Of a stretch of DNA of 64,000 nt, positions 15,602 through 22,635 are shown piece by piece. The position numbers were made by a program, and so were the translations under genes. The DNA lies in assembly GCA_965205915.1 (NCBI GenBank), contig OZ242191.1, forward strand, positions 310,001-374,000, read 5' to 3'. The stretch comes from VXMO01 sp965205915 (GTDB taxonomy: Bacteria; Chloroflexota; Dehalococcoidia; UBA6926). The notes under the pieces are model-generated. The model was not told the DNA's origin and made no database searches. It saw only the letters and a program-made list of their open reading frames with translations. Every line of letters starts with the position of its first letter. Within the stretch, counting starts at the first letter, position 1.

Positions 15602-16720
15602 ATGGGCTACCAACGACAACCACGGAGAGAGGGCGACAGCGAGCTCGATGAGTTGCTGCGCCCATTTCGTGAACTCTTTGCCCGCCTGACCGGCAGGGGC
15701 GACGACGACGATCAGGGTGGCGGAAGGTCTCAAGGCGGCCCCGGCGGTCAACGCCCATCGATTCCGATTGGGCGTATCGGCGGCATTCTTGCGGCCCTCA
15801 TTGTTCTCGTTTGGCTCGGCTCCGGTATCTACATCATCAACCCCGGTGAGGTTGGCATCGTCCGCACATTCGGCGCATGGAGCGGCGACCAGCAGACGGA
15901 GGGAATCCACTGGCGCATCCCATGGCCCGTTCAAAAGGCTGATATCATCAGCGTCCAGCGTGTCCAGAGTATGGAGCTAGGCTTCAGAAGTCTGGGGGAA
16001 ATTGGCTCCGGCGAGGGATCTGTTGAGAGGCCCGTCGAATCCCGCATGATCACCGGCGACGAAAACCTCGTTGATACCCAATTGGTGGTTCAATACCGCA
16101 TCCGTGATCCCGGCGCATTCCTATTCAACGTCAAGGATCCGTCTGAGGACGGGCGACCTGACGGGGAGACACTGCGCGACGCAACAAATTCCGCCCTCCG
16201 TCAGGTTGTCGGCCAGCGGCCGATTGATGATGTGCTGACGACGGGTAAGGAGAGTGTGCAGGTCGAAACCCAACAGCTCCTCCAGAGGCTGCTTGACGAG
16301 TATGGCACGGGCATCCAGGTGGTCAATGTGCAATTGCAGGACGTGCAGCCGCCCGATGAGGTGCAGGAAGCCTTTAAGGACGTCATCAGCGCCCGCGAGG
16401 ATCGCGCCCGATTCATTAACGAAGGCCAAGCGTACCGCGAGGACATCGTGCCACGGGCTCGTGGTGAGGCTGCCCGGCTCGTACAGGCCGCCGAGGCCTT
16501 CAAGGTGGAGCGAACCCGTGAGGCAACCGGTAGCGCCGCCAGATTCCTTGGACGACTGCGCGAATACCGCAACCACCCTGAAGCCACACGACAGCGTCTT
16601 TATATCGAGATGATGCAACGTATTCTGCCGAGGGTCGAGGTCGTCGTCATCGACGATGAGATCGGCTCCAACGCCCTGCCATTCCTGCCGCTCACTGATC
16701 CGGGATCGTCGGGGGAGTAA
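15602..16720 (+). CDS. hflK: FtsH-modulating SPFH protein HflK
   Basis: A 372-residue SPFH/band-7 protein. The cytoplasmic N terminus is charged and Gly-rich (residues 1-52). One membrane segment follows (about 56-78), then the SPFH domain starting INPGEVGIVRTFGAW and a long Ala/Glu/Arg-rich coiled coil (EDRARFINEGQAYREDIVPR). HflK with HflC forms a membrane complex that surrounds and restrains the FtsH protease. hflC follows after 3 nt. ATG 15602 has no clear ribosome-binding site but no better start exists before the membrane segment. Confidence 0.93.
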   Translation: MGYQRQPRREGDSELDELLRPFRELFARLTGRGDDDDQGGGRSQGGPGGQRPSIPIGRIGGILAALIVLVWLGSGIYIINPGEVGIVRTFGAWSGDQQTEGIHWRIPWPVQKADIISVQRVQSMELGFRSLGEIGSGEGSVERPVESRMITGDENLVDTQLVVQYRIRDPGAFLFNVKDPSEDGRPDGETLRDATNSALRQVVGQRPIDDVLTTGKESVQVETQQLLQRLLDEYGTGIQVVNVQLQDVQPPDEVQEAFKDVISAREDRARFINEGQAYREDIVPRARGEAARLVQAAEAFKVERTREATGSAARFLGRLREYRNHPEATRQRLYIEMMQRILPRVEVVVIDDEIGSNALPFLPLTDPGSSGE

Positions 16721-16723
16721 GGC

Positions 16724-17611
16724 ATGGAAAGGTTAATCGGATTCGCCTTCCTCTTCGTGGCCGTGGCCGGTCTCATTCTGCTTGGCCAGAGCGTCTACAT
16801 CGTTGACGAGACGGAGCAGGTCATCATCACCCGCCTCGGCGAATATCGTCGCGAGGCCACGGAGCCCGGGCTCTACTTCAAGACGCCTTTCATTGAGTCC
16901 GCGCACAGGATCGAAAAACGTCTTCTTCGCTTCGACTCTGAGCCATCCGAGTTCCTGACCGCCGAGAAGAAGGCCCTCAGAATCGACTCCTACGCCCGAT
17001 ACCGCATCATTAACGCCCGTCAATTCTTTGAGGTTGTCCGTACTGAGCTTGGCGCGCGTGGCAGACTCGAGGCCATCATCGCCTCCGAAATCCGTGAAGA
17101 AGTCGCGACCCACGACCAGATTGAGGTCATCCGCGACAATCGCGAGTCCCTCATGCGCAACGTGACGCTGCGCAGCGACGTCAAGGCGCAGGAGTTCGGC
17201 ATCTCTGTTGTGGACGTGCGCATCGTCGGGGCGGACTTCCCGCCTGAGGTTGCGAACAGCGTGTACGACCGGATGCGCAGCGAACGAATACGAATCGCCA
17301 ACCGCTTCCGCGCCGAGGGTGACGAGGAACAGGCCAAGATCGAGGCCGACGCCGATCTCGAGCGCGCCCAGATTCTCGCCGAGGCCAATGAGCGCGCCCA
17401 GACCATCCGTGGTGAGGGTGAAGCGCAGGCCATCGCCATCCAGGGTCAGGCAATCGACACAGACCGCGAATTCTATTACTTCGTCCGCACCCTTGAGGCC
17501 TACGAAGCCTCCCTCGGAGAGGGAACAACCCTCGTCATGCCGCTGGAGTCAGACTTTTACCAATTCCTCACGGACATCTACCCCATCGGCGACGAACGCC
17601 GCACGGACTAG
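16724..17611 (+). CDS. hflC: FtsH-modulating SPFH protein HflC
   Basis: A 295-residue SPFH protein with a single N-terminal membrane anchor (LIGFAFLFVAVAGLILLGQS), the domain opening SVYIVDETEQVIITRLGEY, the conserved VVDVRIVGADFPPEV, and the coiled-coil RMRSERIRIANRFRAEGDEE. It is the normal partner of HflK and is translated from the same message; GGGGGAG precedes ATG 16724. The C-terminal SLGEGTTLVMPLESDFYQFL is typical of HflC. Confidence 0.94.
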   Translation: MERLIGFAFLFVAVAGLILLGQSVYIVDETEQVIITRLGEYRREATEPGLYFKTPFIESAHRIEKRLLRFDSEPSEFLTAEKKALRIDSYARYRIINARQFFEVVRTELGARGRLEAIIASEIREEVATHDQIEVIRDNRESLMRNVTLRSDVKAQEFGISVVDVRIVGADFPPEVANSVYDRMRSERIRIANRFRAEGDEEQAKIEADADLERAQILAEANERAQTIRGEGEAQAIAIQGQAIDTDREFYYFVRTLEAYEASLGEGTTLVMPLESDFYQFLTDIYPIGDERRTD

Positions 17612-17639
17612 CGCCCGGCGCGTCACCCCGCCCCACCCG

Positions 17640-18371
17640 TCATTCCGGCGTTTGATCTGGGAATCCATTGCCGCCCATCAGGGCAGCCCCCGTCGGGCAA
17701 TCCTCCAGCAGAACACATTCGCCGCACATCGGATTCCGTGATTTGCACACATCTTTGCCGTGCGCCACGAATAGCGCGTGGTACTCATTGAACAACTGAA
17801 CGTCCGTCGGCAAGGCTTTGTGGAACAGCGCCCGCACCGCCTCATACGATGGCCTCTCATCTGCGTCGATGATTCCCAGTCGACTCAGCACACGCATGGT
17901 GTATGCATCGATGACGAAACTCGGCAGGTTGCCGGCGTATAGCAGCATGGAGTCGGCTGTCTCCGGTCCGACCCCGTGAAGCCCAAGCAGTTCCTCGCGC
18001 AGTTCATTGAGAGGCTGCGAACCGAACACCGCGTCGATGTCATCCTCGTATTCGCCGAGATACTCGCCCAGCACCCGCAATTTGCGCGCCTTGGCGTTGA
18101 AATAGCCGGACGGGCGAATCAGCGCGGCAAGCTCATCGAGAGGACGGGTCCGTAGAGCGTCAGGGTTCAGCGCGTCCGCTTCCTTGAGGGCTGTGATCGC
18201 CTTCTCGACGTTCGTCCACGCTGTGTTCTGCGTCAGGATCGCGCCGACCATCACCTCGAACGGCGTCTCGCCCGGCCACCAGTGCTGCTCGCCGTACTCC
18301 ACGAACAACCGCTGGTACAGGTCAGGCAGGCTGAGCGGTGTTCGCCGCGCGCGACGCCTACGTCTCGCCAC
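17640..18371 (-). CDS. HhH-GPD DNA glycosylase with FeS cluster (EndoIII/MagIII-like)
   Basis: A 243-residue base-excision-repair glycosylase. The helix-hairpin-helix is LLGLHGVGPETADSMLLYA and the catalytic aspartate lies in FVIDAYTMR. The C terminus has a 4Fe-4S loop VC-x6-C-x2-C-x5-C. The position of the endonuclease III lysine (GRKTA) is Glu (GPETA), as in MagIII-type 3-methyladenine glycosylases, so a monofunctional glycosylase is more likely than a lyase. The start is GTG 18371, overlapping the upstream FMN reductase gene by 14 nt, so both are co-transcribed. An Arg-rich N terminus may aid DNA binding. Confidence 0.85.
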   Translation of the reverse strand: MARRRRRARRTPLSLPDLYQRLFVEYGEQHWWPGETPFEVMVGAILTQNTAWTNVEKAITALKEADALNPDALRTRPLDELAALIRPSGYFNAKARKLRVLGEYLGEYEDDIDAVFGSQPLNELREELLGLHGVGPETADSMLLYAGNLPSFVIDAYTMRVLSRLGIIDADERPSYEAVRALFHKALPTDVQLFNEYHALFVAHGKDVCKSRNPMCGECVLLEDCPTGAALMGGNGFPDQTPE

Positions 18372-18948
18372 GAACCAGCCTCGCCCCGAGCTTATGCGCT
18401 TCGGTCAGCGCCTCCGGTTTATCAAGCACATCGGTCGCCCGGACAAGTCCGGGGACGAACAGGCGCGCTGCCTCACGAAAGTGCAAACTCACCAGCCATG
18501 AGCGTGTCGCCTGCGCCGCGCCGTCGAACTCCGAGGGGTCATCACGGTCTGCCGTCGAGATGATGAGCGCCCTGCCCGCCTCATCGTCTCGCCGTAACTG
18601 CTGCCCCATCATGTACTTGCGAACCCACATCGGCTGCGTGCGATCGTAAAGAGCCTTCGTCTGCGCGGGCACGCCGCGAAAAGTCACAGGGAACGCGATG
18701 TAGATCAGGTCCACCGACCGGAGTTTCGCATACAGGCCCTGCATGTCATCCAGCACCGTGCAGACACCTGTCAACATGCAGTCCTCCGACTGCGGACAGA
18801 TGCACGGGCTGATGGTGAGGTCAAGCAGCCTCACCATCTCCGTGTCCGCGCCCGCTTCACGCGCGCCCGCAAGCGCCCGCTCCAGCAGCGTCTCACTGTT
18901 CCCGCCGCGCCGCGTACCGCCCGCTATACCCAAAACTGAAATGGCCAC
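18358..18948 (-). CDS. NAD(P)H-dependent FMN reductase / flavodoxin-fold oxidoreductase
   Basis: A 196-residue flavodoxin-like protein beginning AISVLGIAGGTRRGGNSETLL, the FMN-phosphate loop of the NADPH-dependent FMN reductase family. C-x-C-x6-C-x4-C (ISPCICPQSEDCMLTGVC) follows, as in the iron-sulfur flavoprotein-like subgroup. The middle has the conserved AFPVTFRGVPAQTKALYDR. GTG 18948 is the start: it begins exactly at the domain and TATAAT lies 6 nt upstream, so the mRNA is probably leaderless. Partner of the DNA glycosylase gene (14-nt overlap). Substrate unknown. Confidence 0.83.
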   Translation of the reverse strand: MAISVLGIAGGTRRGGNSETLLERALAGAREAGADTEMVRLLDLTISPCICPQSEDCMLTGVCTVLDDMQGLYAKLRSVDLIYIAFPVTFRGVPAQTKALYDRTQPMWVRKYMMGQQLRRDDEAGRALIISTADRDDPSEFDGAAQATRSWLVSLHFREAARLFVPGLVRATDVLDKPEALTEAHKLGARLVRGET

Positions 18949-18960
18949 GCCACGATTATA
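18949..18960 (-). promoter_or_regulatory. Consensus TATAAT box for a likely leaderless transcript
   Basis: A perfect TATAAT on the minus strand (18960-18955) is 6 nt from GTG 18948. The -35 region is not recognisable. The layout is the same as at 7402-7413. Confidence 0.55.
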
Positions 18961-19032
18961 GGCGCCGCACGTGCCCGCCTCACTGCGGTACGATGAATCG
19001 AGACGGCGCTTACAGTGGCGAGGGTAGAAGCA

Positions 19033-19854
19033 ATGACGACGATGACGGCAACATTTCGAGACAGGCTGCGGGAAGCGAGCGAACGCAACCATTCCCTGCT
19101 CTGCGTCGGCCTTGATCCTGACCCCGAACGGTTAAATGGCCGCGACATCACGGACTTTTGCACCGCCATCGTCGATGCCACCATCGACCTCGCCTGCGTG
19201 TACAAGCTCAACCTCGCTTTCTACGAGGCTCACGGTTCCGCAGGCTACGCCGCCGTCGAGCGCATCGTCAGCCACATCGGCGGACGTGTCCCGGTAATGG
19301 CCGACGCCAAGCGTAACGACATCGGTAACTCCGCCCGCTTTTATGCGAAAGGCATCTTCGAAACATTCGGTTTCGACGCCATCACCGCAAACCCGTTTCT
19401 CGGCGGAGATAGCCTTGAGCCCTTCCTCTCTTACTACGATAAGGGCGTGTTCATCCTTTGCCGGACATCCAATCCCGGCGGGCAGGATATCCAGGGTCTG
19501 ACAACGACCTATGAAGGCGTCGAAATGCCCGTTTACGAGGCCGTTGCCCACATGAGTCGCGAGTGGGACACGAATGGCACGATTGGCTTGGTGACGGGAG
19601 CGACGTACCCGTCCGAAGCGCAAAGGATTCGCGAGATTTGCCCGGACATGCCGTTCCTTGTTCCGGGTGTTGGCGCGCAGGGCGGAGAGCTTGAAGCAGC
19701 GCTCAAGGCGTCGTTGGATAGCAATGGCGGCGGCGTCATGGTCAACGTTTCTCGTGGCCTGCTATACGCCTCTACCGGCCCCGACTTTGCGGAGGTCGCC
19801 CGTGCCGCAGCGGAGGATTGGCGGTCAAGGATAGAGGCTGCTCGCAGCGCCTGA
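19033..19854 (+). CDS. pyrF: Orotidine 5'-phosphate decarboxylase
   Basis: A 273-residue type 2 (PyrF of the UMPS-like long class) decarboxylase making UMP from OMP. The opening LLCVGLDPDPERL and the catalytic DAKRNDIGNSA are both canonical, followed by ANPFLGGDSLEPFL and the phosphate-binding VPGVGAQGGELEAAL. The ATG 19033 start is chosen because GAGGGT sits 7 nt before it; GTG 19015 is in frame but unsupported. It is divergent from the FMN reductase. The other pyrimidine gene in view is pyrB at 28 kb. Confidence 0.94.
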   Translation: MTTMTATFRDRLREASERNHSLLCVGLDPDPERLNGRDITDFCTAIVDATIDLACVYKLNLAFYEAHGSAGYAAVERIVSHIGGRVPVMADAKRNDIGNSARFYAKGIFETFGFDAITANPFLGGDSLEPFLSYYDKGVFILCRTSNPGGQDIQGLTTTYEGVEMPVYEAVAHMSREWDTNGTIGLVTGATYPSEAQRIREICPDMPFLVPGVGAQGGELEAALKASLDSNGGGVMVNVSRGLLYASTGPDFAEVARAAAEDWRSRIEAARSA

Positions 19855-19868
19855 TTCCCTGCCCTGCG

Positions 19869-20780
19869 TCACGCGGCGCCCACCAGCGATAGCACCACCG
19901 TCACGGACACCAGGCTGGCAAGCGTGCCAGCCACGACGATGCCGCTTGCCAGTTCCGGTTTGCCCTTGTATTGCGTCGCGAGGATTATCGTTAGCACCGC
20001 AGTCGGCATCCCGGCCACGACAATGAGCACCTTTGACGTTAGGTCGTCGAACTGTAGCAACTGAACGAGTCCATACGCGACGATGGATGACACCATCAGG
20101 CGAATGACGAGGACTCCCGCTATCGCCCGCACTCCGGCCATTTCCCGCATGGATGCTAGCTGAATGCCAAGCACGATGAGCATTGCCGGTATCGCCGCGT
20201 CGCCCATAATTTGCGCGGGCCTCGCGATGGCAACCGGGAGCTCCAAAGAGAGTGTGCCGACGGCAAGACCGGCGACGGCCGCGTAGCTTGTTGGCAATTT
20301 GGCAACGGAAACCAATGAGCCGACCAGATTAGATTCCGCACGCGAGGCGATGAATGCGCCAACCGTCCACGCCAGAATCGCCTGCGTTACAAAGAACACA
20401 ACGGCGATGGCCAGTCCCTCATCGCCAAATGCGAACAGCGCGACAGGCAGGCCGTAGTTGCCCGCATTCATGAACAGAGCCGCGATCACATACGTGGAGC
20501 GAGCGTCTTTCGATACGCCGGTCGCTCGCGCGGCGATGTTGGCAATGATGTACAGAGACGCGAGGAGCAACAGGCTAAAGGCCGCGATACGCGCGAGATC
20601 CGTGAGGGCGACCTGTGTCGTGGCCAAGCCATTGAAGACCAGCGCGGGGCTGAAGATGAACAGGATGGCCTGACTCAGAGGCTCCGGGGAGATCGGCCTG
20701 AATCTGTGAACAATCGCGCCTATCGCCGCCATGAGAAAGACGGGAAAGACGACGCTGACGAATATATTCAGGAAATCCAT
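19869..20780 (-). CDS. AEC-family (auxin efflux carrier) transporter
   Basis: A 303-residue polytopic protein with about ten hydrophobic segments in two halves, typical of AEC carriers. Conserved spots are PVFLMAAIGAIVHRF, FSPALVFNGLA, NAGNYGLPVALFAFGDEG and the C-terminal MPTAVLTIILATQYKGKPE. Substrates of bacterial AEC members include organic acids such as malate; nothing here fixes the substrate. The start overlaps the end of the HAD gene by 13 nt, so the two are translated from one message. Confidence 0.85.
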   Translation of the reverse strand: MDFLNIFVSVVFPVFLMAAIGAIVHRFRPISPEPLSQAILFIFSPALVFNGLATTQVALTDLARIAAFSLLLLASLYIIANIAARATGVSKDARSTYVIAALFMNAGNYGLPVALFAFGDEGLAIAVVFFVTQAILAWTVGAFIASRAESNLVGSLVSVAKLPTSYAAVAGLAVGTLSLELPVAIARPAQIMGDAAIPAMLIVLGIQLASMREMAGVRAIAGVLVIRLMVSSIVAYGLVQLLQFDDLTSKVLIVVAGMPTAVLTIILATQYKGKPELASGIVVAGTLASLVSVTVVLSLVGAA

Positions 20781-21496
20781 TCAGCGTTGATGAGTTCCAG
20801 GAGGTCCGGCAGTTCCTCCAGCGATCGAATGACGCGGGCATCGCTGTAGCCCTCAAAGACGCCGTCCCTATCCAGGAGGACCGGCAAGATACCGACACCG
20901 GCAGCGCCCTGCACATCGGAATACGGCTGGTCGCCAACGTGAACGACCTCATCCGCCCCTACCCCGGCGCGCTCCAGCGCCTCTTCAAAGATGGGAGGGT
21001 TCGGCTTGGCAACGCCGACTTCCTCTGACGTGACGGCAAAGGACAGGTACTCAGCAATGCCCAGGTCGAGCAAAGTCTGCGCGAGCCCGCCTTCGTAGTT
21101 CGTGACGACGCCGACGGAGTAGCCCCGCTCACGGACGATACTCAGCATCGGCACAACATCGGGGAAGAGCGCGAAGCCCTGTCTCGTTTCCCATACACGG
21201 TCGAATATGCGGAATGCGGTTTCAAGGTCGGCAGTCACGCCTGCGCCGGAAAGGAGCAGCATTTCATAGCGCCCCCATAGCTCCCTGACCTGCTCAGGTG
21301 TGCGGCGGCTTAGGGGAAGTTCTCCGTTCTCCTGTGAGAGGAACTGGTCGGCGGCGGGATAGGCGCGCACTATAGCCCTGGCATCGATGGAGATGCCAAA
21401 TTCAGCGCAGGCGGCCGCCTGAATCTGCTCACGCATCGGCTCAAAACGGACGACAGTGTTGTAGAAATCTAACGAGATTGCCCGGATACGCGCCAT
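20768..21496 (-). CDS. HAD-superfamily hydrolase (haloacid dehalogenase-like)
   Basis: A 242-residue HAD hydrolase. Motif I is LDFYNTVV, with Tyr at the position of the second Asp, as in haloacid dehalogenase and REG-2-like members. Motif II lies in GVVTNYEGG, motif III in VGVAKPNPPIF and motif IV in VVHVGDQPYSDVQGA. A four-helix cap lies between motifs I and II. ATG 21496 follows GGATGAG at good distance. Longer upstream readings in this frame run into the SWIM gene region and are not used. The substrate is unknown; the pairing with a carrier gene may hint at metabolite salvage. Confidence 0.82.
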   Translation of the reverse strand: MARIRAISLDFYNTVVRFEPMREQIQAAACAEFGISIDARAIVRAYPAADQFLSQENGELPLSRRTPEQVRELWGRYEMLLLSGAGVTADLETAFRIFDRVWETRQGFALFPDVVPMLSIVRERGYSVGVVTNYEGGLAQTLLDLGIAEYLSFAVTSEEVGVAKPNPPIFEEALERAGVGADEVVHVGDQPYSDVQGAAGVGILPVLLDRDGVFEGYSDARVIRSLEELPDLLELINAEWIS

Positions 21497-21716
21497 AGCA
21501 GTTCTCATCCTAACATCCGTCGGTTCAGCGGGTTGCCGTTTTACGCTTGGATAGGCGCGTCCTACCCTTGACCGTGCGGCGCTCAGACCGTAGCATGACG
21601 CCATCCGATGGTCGCGCGGGGAGCCCGGAATGTTCGGTTTTTTGACCCGTCCGAATAATGGGATTAGAGCCGTCGTTCCGTCGGAACAGGCGCAAAGGAC
21701 AAGGGGGTTGTAGCAG

Positions 21717-21971
21717 ATGAATTCCAGCCTGATCAGCAAGATCGAAAAGGCGCGGAAGTACGCCGAAGAGCGAGAGGATCGAATTCGTTTCGAGTCGTTT
21801 CGCGCCCACATCGCGGGTGATAACGGCGAGCATGTTGTCGAACTTTCTGACGGCGTCTTTGTGTGCGATTGCGACTTCTTTGTAGGCTGGAGCTCTTGCA
21901 GCCACGTCATGGCCATTGAGCGCGTGCTTGGCAGGACGATTCCTGAACCGCCCACGCCGGAACACCGCTAG
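21717..21971 (+). CDS. Stand-alone SWIM zinc-finger mini-protein
   Basis: An 84-residue protein whose C-terminal half holds C-D-C-D-FFVGWSSC-S-H, i.e. C-x-C-xn-C-x-H, the SWIM zinc-binding signature. SWIM domains bind DNA or proteins in recombination and helicase contexts (for example with SNF2 or RadA-linked proteins). No such partner gene is adjacent. AAGGGGG (21701 region) lies about 10 nt before ATG 21717. The gene is divergent from the HAD gene and ends just before a 21-bp tandem array. Function unknown. Confidence 0.7.
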   Translation: MNSSLISKIEKARKYAEEREDRIRFESFRAHIAGDNGEHVVELSDGVFVCDCDFFVGWSSCSHVMAIERVLGRTIPEPPTPEHR

Positions 21972-21998
21972 GACGCCAAGAAGCTGCCCCCGCCTACG

Positions 21999-22124
21999 CG
22001 GGGGATTCGGGTTGGGGCGCGGGGGATTCGGGTTGGGGCGCGGGGGATTCGGGTTGGCGCGCGGGGGATTCGGGTTGGCGCGCGGGGGATTTGGGTTGGG
22101 GCGCGGGGGATTTGGGTTATTGCG
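21999..22124. repeat. Six tandem copies of a 21-bp GC-rich unit
   Basis: The unit CGGGGGATTCGGGTTGGGGCG is repeated six times in direct phase (from 21999, 22020, 22041, 22062, 22083 and 22104), with a few substitutions in the later copies. The first copy continues out of a palindrome CCCCCGC-x4-GCGGGGG starting at 21987. The last unit overlaps the stop codon of the HIT gene. A multiple of three, it reads as repeated residues in all frames but there is no sign that it is translated as a gene of its own. Confidence 0.9.
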
Positions 22125-22623
22125 CGTCAAATAGCGGCCTGAGCCGCGCGAATGTCTGACGAAGGTCTTCCGGCAGTGTCTTGGTCTCTCCTACCACGGC
22201 GAGGAAATTCGTGTCTCCTCCCCAGCGCGGCACAACGTGCAGATGCAGATGGCCCGGTACACCTGCGCCCGCCAGGCGGCCAACGTTCATGCCGATATTG
22301 AATCCATCAGGCTTGTATTCCGCCTTGAGGATGCGTACGCTCAGTTGAGCCAACGCCCACATTTCCTCGCTCGTTTCAGGAGATAGTTCCTCCAGTTCGC
22401 CGCCGTGCTCGTACGGGGCAATCATGAGATGACCCGTGTTGTACGGGTAGAGATTCAGGATGACGTAGGCGAGGCGGGCCCGGTGGAGGATGTAGACTTC
22501 AACATCCTTGCCAAGTAAGGGATTCTCACAGAGGAAACACTCGGGCTGCTCCCCATTTCCCCCCTGCCCGCTCGTTTGGCCTGTCACAAATTCCGCTCTC
22601 CACGGAGTCCAGAGACGTTCCAT
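22117..22623 (-). CDS. HIT-family nucleotide hydrolase/phosphorylase
   Basis: A 168-residue histidine-triad protein. The catalytic triad region is GHLHLHVVPRW (125-133). The N terminus MERLWTPWRAEFV with a later CFLC and the segment LNLYPYNTGHLMIAPYEH match the Ap4A phosphorylase-like HIT group. It is the last gene of a minus-strand unit, 12 nt after the DUF255 gene, and its 3' end lies within the 21-bp tandem array. Likely acts on dinucleoside polyphosphates or nucleotidyl adducts. Confidence 0.9.
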   Translation of the reverse strand: MERLWTPWRAEFVTGQTSGQGGNGEQPECFLCENPLLGKDVEVYILHRARLAYVILNLYPYNTGHLMIAPYEHGGELEELSPETSEEMWALAQLSVRILKAEYKPDGFNIGMNVGRLAGAGVPGHLHLHVVPRWGGDTNFLAVVGETKTLPEDLRQTFARLRPLFDAQ

Positions 22624-22635
22624 ATCACCGCTGCC

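Noticed and set aside
20768..21955. Longer 395-codon version of the HAD hydrolase
   Set aside because: The extra N-terminal part is antisense to the SWIM gene, has no family similarity, and a proper start with ribosome-binding site exists at 21496.
21999..22124. CRISPR array
   Set aside because: The 21-bp units are contiguous with no unique spacers, and there are no cas genes in the window.
21525..22130. Minus-strand frame rich in PNPNPPR repeats
   Set aside because: It is the translation of the 21-bp tandem array followed by antisense of the SWIM gene; no start signal and no folded domain.
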